A stretch of 64,000 bases of DNA, taken from assembly GCA_034008185.1 (NCBI GenBank), contig CM067082.1, positions 101,241,311 through 101,305,310 of the forward strand, given 5' to 3'. The notes below the pieces were generated by a model. It saw only the letters and a program-made list of their open reading frames with translations. It did not search any database and was not told where the DNA came from. The position numbers and the translations under genes are program-made. This document shows, one piece after another, positions 25,030-38,050 of the stretch; position 1 is the stretch's first letter; each line of letters opens with the position of its first letter. The stretch is from Gorsachius magnificus. Lineage: Eukaryota; Chordata; Aves; Pelecaniformes; Ardeidae.

Positions 25030-26444
25030 CATTCTCTCCACTCTCTACAACAGAGTTTCATACAGTACAAACCTGAGCTCAAGAAACTTTCCATGGTGTG
25101 TGCCTATTATCTGGAAAAAAACACCTAGCTGGGTGATCTTTGCCCAGATGACTCTGGGTCAGTATCTTGACCCACCTGGCAGAAGGCTCTTTAGCAGGCC
25201 ACCTTAGCTCACCTTTGAGAAAGCCAGGGGAGACAAGATTCCTCTCTGAGAGCAGCCCAAGTCTAAACTCTATGATGTCTCAAGTCTTACCGAAAAAAGA
25301 CAGACAGAAACCTCCACAAATACCACTGGTTTTCCTTCCAAATGCACAATGCATCCCTCTTTGCCTTTTATTAGAAAAGTGCACAATGATACGTACATTA
25401 AAAAAAACACAACAAAACACACCTAACCAAACCAAGAGCTCCACCACACAGCCTTTTCCCTTGAGGTGCACCACCGCCATAGGACAGATGTTAGCTATGT
25501 CGCTTCAAAGACACTGGACAGTACAGCCATAAATGTGGCACAACTGTATAAAACAAAGCTTACTCCTAAACAATAGTATGAGCTAGAAATCACATGATAA
25601 AGCTTCGATTTATGCAGTACAGCTCTTATGAGTCAGTCATGATGATTAACAGCCTTCCTTCTGACACTCATGCCACAGAAGGGAGCTGAGCATTTGCTGC
25701 AGAAGCAGTAGGTATATTCCAACCATCTTCTGACAGCTGCACTTACCCACAGTCCTTCAGGCTAAAATATGTCCATCTCTTCCTACAGGCACACTCAAGA
25801 AAGCCTCTCAGCACTGAGCTTTGAAAATTACACTAGACTAGTTTCTCTCTTTCTCGGTGTTGGCACAGGAGGTGAACACATACTGATTTACCTCCTAGCC
25901 AGCCCTACCAACAGCAATGAAGCTTCAGGAGGCATGAGTCAATATATACTTTGCAAGGTAGGTTTCATGGTCTTTAGTTCTCTGTATTGAAGAGTCCTTT
26001 ACTCCACTAATAAGCCCATGCAGAGCAAGTTACAACTAAAGTCAGTAACACTACTGCAATCCAACTCAAACCATCAAGTTATTTTATTACAGTTCTTTAA
26101 AAGCTTAGAAAGTAAAGTTCGCTTAATTTTAAAGCTCCCTTTGAGCTCTTTTTCCATATAGGAGGATAATCGCAAATTTTCAGCGGATACTAGTGACAAA
26201 TTTCTTCCTTAGGAATTTCTGCTTTCCAAGAAGTACTCACAACTAAAAGTCAAAAGTACAGAGAAAGGCAACCATAGTGAACAATGAAATGCAGCAGCTA
26301 CCTTTCAAGAAGGGTCTAAAAGGTTGGGAGCCTTCAATTTGGAATCCAAACAGATGCATGGGTGATGGGCAAGGGCAAGGTTGAATGCACAGCTGAATGG
26401 GGCTGAATACAGAACTGTTATTTATCAAGCCCTGTAACATTAGT

Positions 26445-26660
26445 TTCGATTAATGCCCCTTGTCCTAGCAGGAAATTAGTTTAAGAAGTACTTCTTTATG
26501 CAGCAGGAAGACAAAATCTGAAATCTGTTGCCACAGGACACTGCAGAAGCAGACAGATTCAAAAGGGACTAGACGAATTGATAGAAGACAGATCTAAAAC
26601 AGTAACTAAAGGAAATAAAAAGGGAGTTACACCCTAACATCTCTGATCCAAGTGCTGTGT
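26445..26660 (+). mobile_element. old, degenerate CR1-type LINE relic
   Basis: The stretch agaagtacttctttatgcag, then ctgttgccacaggacactgc, then gattcaaaagggactagacg and atagaagacagatctaaaac follows the order of the 3' coding end of an older CR1/L3-like family (FF..., LP..V, F KR.LD). Many substitutions separate it from any intact copy, and no frame is kept. The assignment rests on remembered family motifs. Confidence 0.6.
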
Positions 26661-27514
26661 ACATTGGAGAAGTCTAAAGGGAATGGACATCGTGCAGTGG
26701 GCAAGCTGGTGGCCTTTCCTGGCACAGCATCTGCCACCACCCAATACTGAGTACACGTGGACCCTTGTCTCACCCATCTTATTTCTTTCAGTCTTGCAGT
26801 CACATATATTTCTTGATGTGCAATTAGCAAGAGCTGAACTAATGAACAGTGTGAACAGAATATGACTTTGGTCTGTATCTGAAGGTGACAAGGCAAAAAG
26901 CCTTTATAAAGGTGCCAGAAGCATCCTTACAAAGCAAGACAACACAAACACTTTCAAAAAGTTCTCAAATAAATACTTGTATTCTCCCAACAGAATAAAT
27001 TCAGAAGACTGAACAGATTTTGAATGTACTATTCTTGATAAAGTCTTTTGAAATAAACCAGCATGGCAGCAATACACTTTATTTCCTATTTCAAACCAAA
27101 TAAATGAAATATTCATCATTCAGTATAATCACTGCATAATCACCACTTAATTGAGTTTTGACCAGTACCACATATCTCAGGGGCAAGCATAAAGTATTAA
27201 TTACCTAAAACCCACACAACACGTATAAAATATTCCAGACACATGATCTCTGACCCTACAAGGAGTTTGAGAACAAACCAACCAATACATCAAAACACCT
27301 TCTGGAAGTTCATACACGGAAAAGTAATGCAGTATTCAATACTCCATTAAATATTCAAGCTCTCCCTACATAGCTGTAGTCAAAGAGTGCAAAGCCCACG
27401 GTTATGCAGATTTAAAAATCCATAAACAACCACGAAGATGATCTTATGCCTGCAAGACACAGATCATCCAATTTAACACATCTTTCCAAGCAGGAGAAGC
27501 ATCTCCTCTCACCC

Positions 27515-27550
27515 ATGCAAAAGTCCCATTGAACTTCATGGCCTGAGAAC
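27515..27550 (+). repeat. degenerate copy of the hairpin-core repeat
   Basis: aaaagtcccattgaacttca followed by tggcctgagaac retains the core with one inserted base. Confidence 0.4.
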
Positions 27551-28477
27551 TGGCTAGAGGAGGATTTAGAAAAGTGTCTGATTTTGACCAACGCCTCCCA
27601 GCAACCTAATGTATGAGTGGGTCTGCGAGGTATCTTACTGAGGGTGCTTTTCATGAAAGCATCACAATAAAGCCACAAAAAGTATTTTAGGTTTCAAAAC
27701 AAATCAAAATCTCTGGAAGACTTTTCTCATTTAAAATATTTTCTGACAAACTTGGGCAAGCATCTGGAAAACCGTTGAGAATCCATAATTTTGAGATAAC
27801 ATTATGACTGAACTTTGCTTGGAGTTAGAAGTCATTTGAAGACAAATCCCAAATCAAAGCTGCATGGATTTAATTAGGAAGAGTTTACTTTTTTATTGCA
27901 AAAATTATGTACCCAAATTCCAGAATTAAGACACAACAGAACAGGGACAGGCTTGCTCTGACAAACCATGGAAGAAAGTTTGAGACTACTCAATGGCAAT
28001 GTCTCTGGCTCCTTAAGGCAGAATCCTAGCTGTATTAGAAGTCAAGTGCTGCCTAAGGCTTTTCCAGCTAAAAGGAAAGTTGATGTGACCAAGGCCATGA
28101 AACAAAGGGAAAAAAAGAACCCCAGAAAAGATACTCTCTCAACAGAGGGAATGAAATGGATATTTAGATTTTTTTTTGCCCTTTTTTTTTTTTTTAAAGT
28201 GTCATTAAAGGCCTTTAAGTTCATCAGCTAAAAAAATAGCAAATATGAGAGAGTGTACCTACTGGGAGAGGATACCCCCCTCCCATAGTCAGAGTGAACA
28301 CTGCTTGATGTGAGAACCAACAACACTGCAAGTGATAATTCTGTGGTCCTCGGGTTCTCCTCCTTAGTACCCAGTAAAAGGCTATCAGAAATCAGTCTTC
28401 CTCACCTCTGTTAGTGGTAGAATCTGCTCAATTTTATTTAAACCAGCTTTTAATTAAACTGGTTCAGTCAAACTTAC

Positions 28478-28552
28478 CTCCATCTTTCCTACAGCTTTTA
28501 ATCCATAGCTTCCAAGACTACCTATGACTAGAAGTTGATCATTTCTTAAGCA
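28478..28552 (-). other. candidate 75-nt cassette exon in VOPP1 intron 1
   Basis: On the gene's own strand the acceptor gttctgttttcttttag (AG at 28554-28553) and the donor GATGGAG|GTAAGT (GT at 28477-28476) are both near-ideal. The 75 nt between them is 25 codons and is open in exactly the phase (0/0) that joins VOPP1 exon 1 to exon 2. The peptide contains NDQLLVIGSLGSYGL, which I do not recognise. An open frame of this length is not significant alone; the paired splice sites and matching phase are the argument. It could be a rarely used VOPP1 exon, an exon of an unknown nested transcript, or chance. Confidence 0.35.
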
Positions 28553-29994
28553 CTAAAAGAAAACAGAACAGAGATCACAAGGAAACGTGCCCAGGTCTGG
28601 TGGCAGAGCCAACTGCAGAATCCCACTTTTCCAAGTGCTGCTGCCCTAGCCCTGGGGCCACAGTTTCATACTGCTCCCTGTGAAGTCCAGTAGATCACAC
28701 GTAAAAACACTGGTTGGAAAAATATCTTCAGATATGTGAAGAAATGAACAATGTAACTGATTATTTCTAGCATAAGCTGAGCTCTAAAGAAATAACATGG
28801 GTTTTTCCACTGTCATATCACCATACTAGGCTCTTCTGCACCAAACACAAAAAAAAGTCATCCCCATCACCAGGATTCATTATCAACTTTGCCGACAGCC
28901 TCAGCTGAGGGACAGAGCACTGAGGAGGTGGAAAGCTTGGGCTGTGTTTCCACCCACAGATGTATTCCCTCCAGGTCAGGTTTGAGGCATATTTGCAAGG
29001 CATAAGTGTAGGCAGCTTGCTTCGACACTGCCTGTGCTGCATCTGCCTGATGGTAGAAAAGTCCTCGGGGACGTTGTACAATCTAGCACTATTTACGCGC
29101 ATAAAATTGTGATCACAGGCTGAAGGTGTCAAAAATGCAGCGCTTCCTCCAAGCCTAAATCCACAGCATGCAACAAGAAACCTGGAGTGCCAATTCTACC
29201 CATTGGTACAAGGAACTTCACAGGACTGATGTTGCTAACGTGCATAATTTTATTTGAAAACCGTTTATCTCTTCTCCTTTAATTTTATTGCATAGAGCCC
29301 TTGAATAATCTTGACAAAGAGCTACCAGTGCTACATCAATCCTGATTTACCAGCCCTGTCACTGGCCACAGAAATATAAGATCAGAAAACTATAGAGTAG
29401 TCCAGAAAAAGTGTAAGTCATTGCATTATTTCAAAATACTAGGAAAAAAAACCCAAACAAACAAAACCACCACAAAACCAGTTAGAGCCGCAGACATAGA
29501 AGACACACAGGAATTATAAACTCACCTCCTTATCTATTAAACATCCAGTTCCAGGGACATTTCAATCAGTTCATATAAATAGAGTTTTTAAAAAGCATTC
29601 AAGATTGCCCGAAGATTTTCATTAAAAGAAAAGGACTGACCCAAAACCAGCCTCAGCGTGAATCCCCTACCCCAGCCCCTATCAGACAGGCAGGAACTGA
29701 GGAAGGTACCATGAACTGGCACAGCAAGGTCAGCAACACCACAGCCTGCAAAAATCCATTACTTATAAAAGAGACTACCAACATCCTAAGCCCAAATGTT
29801 ATACAGGTCTGTTTTACAACAGTCTTAGATTGGGAAAGGCCTTCTACGCAGTCTTCACTGTACCACCTTCCCCATCCCCCTAGTTACTGAAGAGGAACAG
29901 GGATTATCTGAAATTAATCTCTGCAGTATTGCCACACTCCTTGCCTGGATGTGCAATTCATTCATTGCTACGAGACCCTCTCAATGTAAAAGGA

Positions 29995-30150
29995 AAAGGG
30001 GGAGATAGATTTTTATGAGCTATTTATTAAATATAAATATTTCATATCAGCATATGAATTAATTATGTAGCGGCAGGTAAACTCCAGATGGTGCCAGCTT
30101 GATCTGAAATTTTAAATATAAAACTTCTGAGAAACCCACTCATATTAGGG
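29995..30150. promoter_or_regulatory. possible conserved element in intron 1
   Basis: atttattaaatataaatatt, then gcatatgaattaattatgta and a CAGATGGTG E-box follow each other in a repeat-free block. The motif density is suggestive only. Confidence 0.3.
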
Positions 30151-33100
30151 AGCTGGGCACAGAACTGTTTTTTGGGGTTCTGAAACTAATTGTTTCCTGC
30201 ATTCCTAAAACAAACAAACAAAAATATCTTTGTTTTGTTGGCATCTGTTAAGTGTCCCAAGGGACACATTTGCAAAACAGAGAGGTAAGAGAATGGAGGT
30301 GGTAGTGATTGCCACTTTGCAGTCAAGATCCACCCAAACAGGTTAACATGCTCTGCCACAATATGGCAAATCTGTGTTCAAGTTTGTCCCACCAGAAGGG
30401 CTTGAACCTCTCTCACTTCCGTGGAAGTGAATGAACATCAAGCTGGAGGCAATCGGAGGAGGCAACATATCAGATTTTTAAGCTGGCAGTGTTTCTACTT
30501 GAATGAAATGCATAAATATAGGAGCAAATGCCCATCTACACCAGCATCCTACCTCTACCAGGAGACAGTAGCAAAATTTTGGGGATGTCATGTTACATGG
30601 GGACAGCAAGGACAGAGTTACCTCTTTCTCCAATAGACCCAAGATTCCCCAAAACCCCCACATAAGCACTTCCCAAGTCAAGGCCATGCTGTTTAATAGA
30701 AACCAAAAGACCTAACAACTCACCCTTTTTTGTCTTTAGTTTCTGTGTTCTTCCATCTCTGAAGGTGTATAGTTGGGACAAGAGCACTGCAGACACAGGT
30801 CTCCCCCTTCAAAGAGCATCTAAACTACTGAGCTATGGTGCAGCTTCCCACCTAACTTAGTGCATATTTCCTTTGTATTTTACACACAATCGACATAGGG
30901 TATACTGGAATTAATCTGTCTCTCGAAGGCTAGGAACTCTTCCAGAGGAGTGATACACACTCAAATCATCCTGAGGATATAAAGGAGATAAAACCAGCCT
31001 CCCACACCCTGGGTGAATGCCAAGCCTTTCACAAAAAAAGTTCCGCTCTCCTCTGACCACATACTGCAAACCTATACTTTCAATTCCTTAGTGTTTGGAA
31101 GTATGTAAACAGAACCGGCCTTTTAAAATACTGAAACTGTTCAATGTGCTGTTACTTCTGTTTTGACTAAAACTACTTAGTGGCATTGAGCCAATTTTGC
31201 AAAACTTTAGACTGTCCTAGGACTGCATTTTTCAGTGACTGATTAATTGAAAGAAAAAAACCCCCACAAAACCAAAAAACCTCAAGCCCAAGCATTAGTT
31301 CTTGTGGTATCTCAGTGTGTGTGAACACAGCACTAAAAAGATAACAGTAAGTTGAACAGATTTCATCAGCTCTCCAAAGAGGTGGGATGCAGGTGAAGGC
31401 TTTTGTTAGTTCATATTCTGCCCAAATCAATATTGCCATCACTAACAGTCTGAGGCTAATCAGATCAGCAGAAAGTCATTAAATCAAGTACACAATCCCA
31501 ATACAAGCATAGCTCAGAGGTAAATGTCCCAATGCGTAAATTGAAAGACGCATATAGCGTCAGAGTCTGGATGTATCTATTGATCTCAGATTCACTACTA
31601 ACAGGATGCACTGAACAAACATTAGGGTGACAATTTGATAATTCCACAAGGAGAGAAGTCATAATTTCAGGAGTCACAATCCAAGAAATTTTCCTCCAGA
31701 CCATTCACATGCCTGGATGGATTCATCCCATCTACAAGATGTCTAGCATGGGACTTCCAAAAATGCCCACATTTAGAAGTCCATGAAAAGGAAGGGCTCG
31801 TTGCAAAGCATATGCTTACCTAAGCCAAAGCAAGCGTTTTCTGTGAAGTCAAAGCATTTGTCTTGTACTACACTAGACTAGGAAACCATGAGTCAGAAAT
31901 GTTAAGCTTCTAATTCTGCCGCTGTCACTGTGCATGACATTTTCTGCCCATCCGTACAATGGTTATACATCTGGTTTGGATGTGACTGGAACGTGCTACG
32001 GCGTATTTCACGTTTCTTAAGTGCTATGAAATCTTTCTGTGAGAGGTGCTAGATGAACACACTTATTGTCATTACAAATAACTGCAAAATCCTAGTTTCC
32101 TATAAAAATCTAAGCACTAACTATCAGAGACTTCTGAAGCATAACAGCCCAATTTGTTCTTTATTTGATTACTTGTGTTTGAATAAAGCATGAAGAAATA
32201 CCATAAACGTACAAATAGGTTTAATCTAATTTGGAAGATGGATATTTGGAGAAGCCATTACCATGAATACAGCAGATATCAAAGTCCAGGACATCATTAA
32301 GAAAGAGTTGCTCCTCCAGAACAATGTACTGCACTGAAGGTAGGGTTGTGGGTTTGTTTTTTTTGGTTTTTTTTTTCTCCAGTTGAAGAGCCAGGTATTA
32401 AAGTGAGGTCCATCATTTAGTTTTGCCACCTTGTGTGCATGTTCTGTGTAGGTCCTGGTACACCCTGCAGACAGAAGCTACAGGGCACAGCTGCAGGACG
32501 CCAGCCCCACTGGCTGTAATGGTTACACCAGCTCCACAGGCACTTTGGGCCAAGCTGACACAGGTACAGCTCCCAGGCACAAAGGTGGCACATCCCTGCC
32601 ATCAGCAGGCTGCAAAAAGACATCCGCCAGGCTGAGGGAGGGCCGAGTCCAGACAAATCTGGCAAGCCTGTGCAGACAGGGAGATCAAACACCTTGGAAG
32701 AGTCATTTGTTCACGCAGATGGCTTCACAGTCAGGTCTCAGACCTTCCTCAAGACCCACTTGTTTACAATCCTTATGAGCAAGGCAGTCCCCTTCGAGGA
32801 GATGTCCAGGGAGTCATTAACAGTGCTAGAGTAACACTTGCAAATGCTGACAATGAAATTACAAGTGCCATTCCTACTGCTGTGAATAAGGCTGCCGAGC
32901 TTTCTCCAGGCAGTATCAGGAAACCCACTATTAATCATCCCTTCATAACCTTCCTTCACATCATGTTTAAATGTTCTTGCTTGAAGGAAAGCCTTTTTAC
33001 AAAGGGGCCCTGCTTCCAAGCCTCTCTAGATCTTTTTTAGAAGGTTGCTGCAGGAACATTTCAAAAGGCAACTAGTCAAAAGTTATTAATTTGGCTCCGT

Positions 33101-34479
33101 CAGGTACTTCCAGACAGTGGGACATTTGCAGACAAGCGCTCATTTTTTTCTCCATCAGACCTGCTTTTGGAAATCTATTTAATTCAACTTGAACCTTCGT
33201 AAGAAATTTGATATCTTTACAGTCTATTTTCTTGGAAGGGAGCAAATCACTGATGAGGATCAGAGTTAAAACTCCAAAACATGTAACCCATTATCCTCCT
33301 CCCCACCAGCGAGAGTGCTGCCACCAAATCCAATACAACTGGTACGTTCCAGCTGAACCCCAGGGTTTCTGCCATGGACTAGCAACCCACATTATCAAAA
33401 CCTGCATCTGGAGGCCCCAGAATGTAGAAGAATATACCCTCCTACTAAAATTAATGAGATTGTAAGTGCTGTATCTGATACCGGCATCGCAGACAAAAGT
33501 AAAACAAAATCTTGTACAGCATCTCTGCTCCAGATCTGAAAATTGCCCTTATACCTGTTTATACCATATTTATATACCTTGAGCCCTCCTACCCATCTGA
33601 AACTAAGAAACAGTGTTTTCCTTTGATCCTAGGCAGGAGTTTACAGACATACCTCTCATTACTGTTGATGTAAATGAGGTATCATTTCAGTTTCACTGGA
33701 TTTAACAAGTTAATATAGCAGATTAATTTGGTCTGCCTCCTATTTTCACTGCTTCACACTTTTATTCTTATTGTATCTGCACAGCTGCAAATTAAACAGT
33801 TTTCAGGTTACAGAAGCTCCCACAACAGCTCTCATGCATCCTTACACGCTCTTACACAAAAAACTCTCAACTTAACTCACATCTTTTTCCAGATGTGTAG
33901 TTTGAGACTGAAAAGTTAAGTCCATTAAAAACCTGATAATTTACACAGTATCATAATAATTTCATATTACCCATGGCCTGTGTCTGCCCATGTTTCCTAC
34001 AGTTCACAGAAAGCTTACCGGGGCACACGCAGTCTCCTCTGCCTACTTTCCATCTACATTATGCAACAACCATACGTTTATTAAAAGCATTCCTCTAACA
34101 CTCCTTTGCCCTTACAGCAACAGCAGTGTACCCAGGGTTGATACCCTACTAAAAAGAAGGGCCATAAACACAAAGGAGAAAGGGTCTGTACACAGGGCAG
34201 CATGCTGTAATGAAGGGTCACGCATGCTACAAAGGCAATTCTATTTTGGCTGAGGCTGAACCCTCAAATCTTTATCCTAACAAACAAAAAAAGAAAAAAA
34301 TGAAAGGAAACATGTTTAGGCAAAAAAGAACAGTATGGAAATCTCTATTTCTTTCAAGTAAAAAGGAGTATTTATATATATATTAAAAAATATAATTTTT
34401 TTATCTGTATCAAACATTTAATTGCAACACATGAGAAATGGATTTATCTAAGTGCAGATGGTACAGCCTCAAGAACAGT

Positions 34480-34960
34480 CCTCTGTAAATAGGAAAAGTA
34501 AAGAAATGATGGGAGAGGCAAAGTTCATGTGGGAAGCGGGTGTGCCAAGGCTGAATTGTAGATGAGACTGAAGAAAGCTTAGAAAAGAAGAGGAAAGTGC
34601 AGAAAAAGTTAAAGCCTTTTTAAAAGAGAGCAGGGACTCAGCAGCCAAGGAATTGGAAGCCATTGCATCTCTGCTAATCATGAAATGAGTAATGTGCAAA
34701 GAGGTAGCCTTGACCAAGAAGGGTGGAATGATGGTCTGGAGCAAGGCTGTGAGAATGAGGAAACAAGGTGAGAGCTGTAGATAGAGGATTATGTGGCAGC
34801 TTGAAGAGAAGGTTAAACTGCTTGAGCTTCAGGCAGCAAGAGATCAGGAGCCAATAAAGTAATTCAACGTAGAGAAGATGATGTGACTGGAGCAGCAAGG
34901 AAAGGTGACAGCTATATTGTCAGGACAGCATACAAGGTGGGGAAAGAAGAAACCCACAAC
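34480..34960. other. purine-rich block, possible unidentified ancient repeat
   Basis: About 480 bp on the plus strand is unusually rich in gaagag/aaggaag words, including gagatcaggagccaataaag and gaagatgatgtgactggagc. The wording resembles worn interspersed repeats seen in other amniotes, but I cannot identify a family. The 74- and 91-codon minus-strand frames here are probably composition effects. Confidence 0.3.
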
Positions 34961-34979
34961 ATCAAGAACAGGGGAAGAA

Positions 34980-35043
34980 GAAAAAACCCACAACAAAAAA
35001 ACCCTGAAACAAACACCAAGCCAAAAACCACCAAAAATCCCCC
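34980..35043 (+). repeat. A/C-rich low-complexity tract
   Basis: aaaaaacccacaacaaaaaa followed by aaccaaaaatccccc-type sequence, adjoining the purine-rich block at 34480. Confidence 0.75.
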
Positions 35044-36367
35044 AGCAGCTGCCCAGACTCCAGCAGTCAAGCTGAGAATTGCAGGAACATTTTCAGAGCC
35101 AGAACTGATGTTCCCAGGTGAATCACCAGCGCTCAGAGAGCTCCTTTTGCTTGCTTTTTCTTCCTGCCTCAGCCTCTCGTCCCCTTCCTGCCTGCCCCTG
35201 AGCTACCCTTCGCTCACCCCCGCACCACCTTCCCAGGGCTAAGAGACTGCAAGGAACAGCACCCATCTCCTGCCCCACCTACCCCTGAAGACTTCAGGTA
35301 GCACTACGGGAGCTCTCGCTGGCTTTGCCTGCATCTGATTTTTTCATGAGTCACCTTTTCCTCTGCAAGTAAGGGAGAAACCCACAAGCAGAGACACAGA
35401 TAGGAGCCGGGCTGAAGCACATGTGGTCTTCTCGGTCATCTGAAAGCAGCCCAGGAGGCTCCTTGCTCCTCACTAGGATCCTGGAAATTGTCCAGCCCTG
35501 GAAGTTGTCCAGCATCTCCTCAGATACCTCATGGGGGATACTGGCAACTTCAGCACAAAAAAAGAAAGAGATTCTGGGAAGCAAGAAAAAGCAAAGCCGG
35601 CCTAAATTCACAGAGAAGCAACACGTGTCCCCTCCTCCATCATCTGCTCTGCCCACGCACTGCGCGCCGTCATAAGGATGCCACCAGCAGCTAGCACAGG
35701 TTCATCAAGAGCCAAGGCAACTTACAGTCAGAGCAGTTTCACGCCTTCACTGCACCTGCGTAGCAGGTCACACCATGCTACGGGGCGAAGGGAACAGGAG
35801 CTGACGTGTCTTGCCAGAGTGGCACAGGGGCCACAGAGCTGGGGAATCTCAGCGTGAATACACACACATCAGGTGCCAAGAATTTCACCCTGCACCAAGG
35901 CCCGGCACCCAGTTTCCAGCACTTAATCACTGTGGATGGCTATCACTGAAATAAATGCATATTCGCAAGCTATTCTTAGCATTCACCGGAGAGGCGATTA
36001 CCAAATTACCTGGTTACATAATCTTTTATATAATCACTACGATGCTCTTCTCCTTATGCAACACGGAGGGCGACGGCAGCCAGCTGAAGGAGCTCCTTCC
36101 CTGCTGCACCACGGGAGGGACACGCTGGCTGCTGCAGGTGTGCAGATGAGTGACAGCAAGAGCCTACTCAAGGTGACCAAGCTTTTCAGGAGTGATGTAT
36201 AAACATCTGCCTTCAGCTTGGGGAAGACACAAGCATCCCTTCCCACGCTGCTCCAGAAGATGCATGGAGCAGAGGTCACCTGCATCTCAAGCTGGTCAAG
36301 ACTCTAAAGTCAAAGGTGCCCAGCACCCGCCAGGCAGCCTGACCCAGCCCTTGCTAGAAGTAGCATG

Positions 36368-36416
36368 TCTCCATTGACTTTTAACAGCCTTTGGATGGGG
36401 CCCAGGATCAGGGCTT
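36368..36416 (+). repeat. degenerate copy of the hairpin-core repeat
   Basis: ctccattgacttttaacagc followed by ctttggatggggcccaggat matches the opposite arm and end of the same ancient family. Confidence 0.45.
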
Positions 36417-37744
36417 TAATAAAAATAGGAGGTCAAGATTACGACAGAATTAAAACAAGCTTAATCCAAATGCCCTTGGCTTTGCGCCACAGCCATGCCC
36501 ACTGTTTCCATGCACAGGGAAAGACAAGCAAAGCTGCAACCCAAATGGGTTCCCACAGGGCACCTCATCATAGGCATGCACACGCAGGGGCCTGGCAGCA
36601 TGGGTCAGCATAGCCACTCCGGGAAGTTTCACTCACTGGAGGATATTGGGCATACTCCAATGCATCTTCTAGAGCATCTTCAGGATCTCATCCAATGCCT
36701 TCTAGGAATACTGTAGACATCTATGCAGACAATTGCCAGCTACAGGGTGTAACGAGACCCAATTCACTAATGTTCACCCAGTGCTTTAAAAAGCCAGCAT
36801 CAAAAGTGTTACCTGCAGTAAGCGAGAAGCACAATTTAAGTCCTGGATTTCAGAAAATACAACCTCCGAGATCTGCAGATCACCTGTGCATCCTGAGACA
36901 CTCTTCCATTACCACGCTACGAGTTCAGCATTAAGCTCAACTAGCTGTGTGCTGCTGCCGTTAAGAGGAAAACCCAGAACTGTGAAGCCCCTCAACAACA
37001 CGGCATTAAGACTGATAAAAAACTAAGTCCTAGTTCTGTAAATTCCAAAGGAATGGAAGACAGAACAAAATAACGACTTTGATCTCAATTCACCTCTTCT
37101 TCCGAGTGATGCTCAAATTCAATGGCAGCTGCCTTAGCTTTTTCTCAGGGTTACACAACTGGTAGTATTTGGCCATGATCTGGCACTTACTGCCTCCTCT
37201 GCTCCCTAGTTTCCCTAGAAATGCAGGTCACCCCAAGCAATATGCAGGCAAACCCCCAGCCTCAGCGTGGCACAATATGCTTTATGCAGGGACACACGTG
37301 CATGAGTTTGGGAACAGAGACTGCTATCATTTCAGCTATAGAAAAAAAAAAAAATGAACCAGCTTAATGTTATCTTACTCTGTCTCAGACTATGGGATGA
37401 CCCAGTTCTGAAGAGGTTTAACCCAATCCCATACGCTATTATTACTTCGTATGACAGCCAGGAGATGCGAGTTGCATCAGTCAAAAAGCAGATCAGAGTT
37501 TTGCCGGTCCCTCACGCAGAACCCCACTGACACGTATTGGTGCCTGTTGTGGCAGCACTGCTGGTAGCTGGGGACTGGCAGGTGTCCTCAGCACTATCAC
37601 CACTCAAAACACTGAAAACAGTGATTCTTATTAGGGATATTGCTTTGGGATAGACAAGACAGCACTCAAGATAGCAGCAGCTCATGTCAGTCTTAAAAAG
37701 AAAAGCAAACCATGTAAAAGTAGATTTAAGGCTTCTCACACAGA

Positions 37745-37787
37745 CCCCCTCCCCTTCCCTCCTCCCCCCCCCTTTTTTTTTTTTTTT
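37745..37787 (+). repeat. 43-nt pure pyrimidine tract
   Basis: C-rich and then T15, ending in ttttag|gctag. It looks like a strong plus-strand acceptor, antisense to VOPP1, with no obvious exon after it. Confidence 0.85.
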
Positions 37788-38014
37788 AGGCTAGACAACT
37801 GTCTGACCATTTGAAAGCAGCATTTTGAGAGAGGAAGGTTTCCTCCTCTATCTTGGACTGAAATCCTGCCAAACTTAATGGCATTTGAACAGATTAAAGT
37901 GGACCTTTACACCCGTTACCCTTCCTGTATTGGGTTGAACCCACTGCTCCAAATATGGTGGGGAAGTAGGGCCCCGAGCTGGAACCTCGCACTGTAAGAG
38001 AGCCAGTAGTGAAT

Positions 38015-38050
38015 TCCTGGATCTCACTTACACCAGTATTGAGATAATTA
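38015..38050 (+). repeat. weak copy of the hairpin-core repeat (3' arm)
   Basis: ctggatctcacttacaccag followed by tattgaga resembles the 'tctcacttacaccagttt' arm of the same family. No core is left. Confidence 0.3.

Larger units (their letters stand above)
11007..26444 (-). other. VOPP1: VOPP1 intron 1, central-left part
   Basis: Unique intron DNA with homopolymers (A15 at 14077-14091, A14 near 18740, T12 near 23748) and the candidate exons at 12952, 15330 and 19773. Frames up to 141 codons (21946-22371 minus) show no known motifs. No RNA gene is recognised. Confidence 0.7.
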
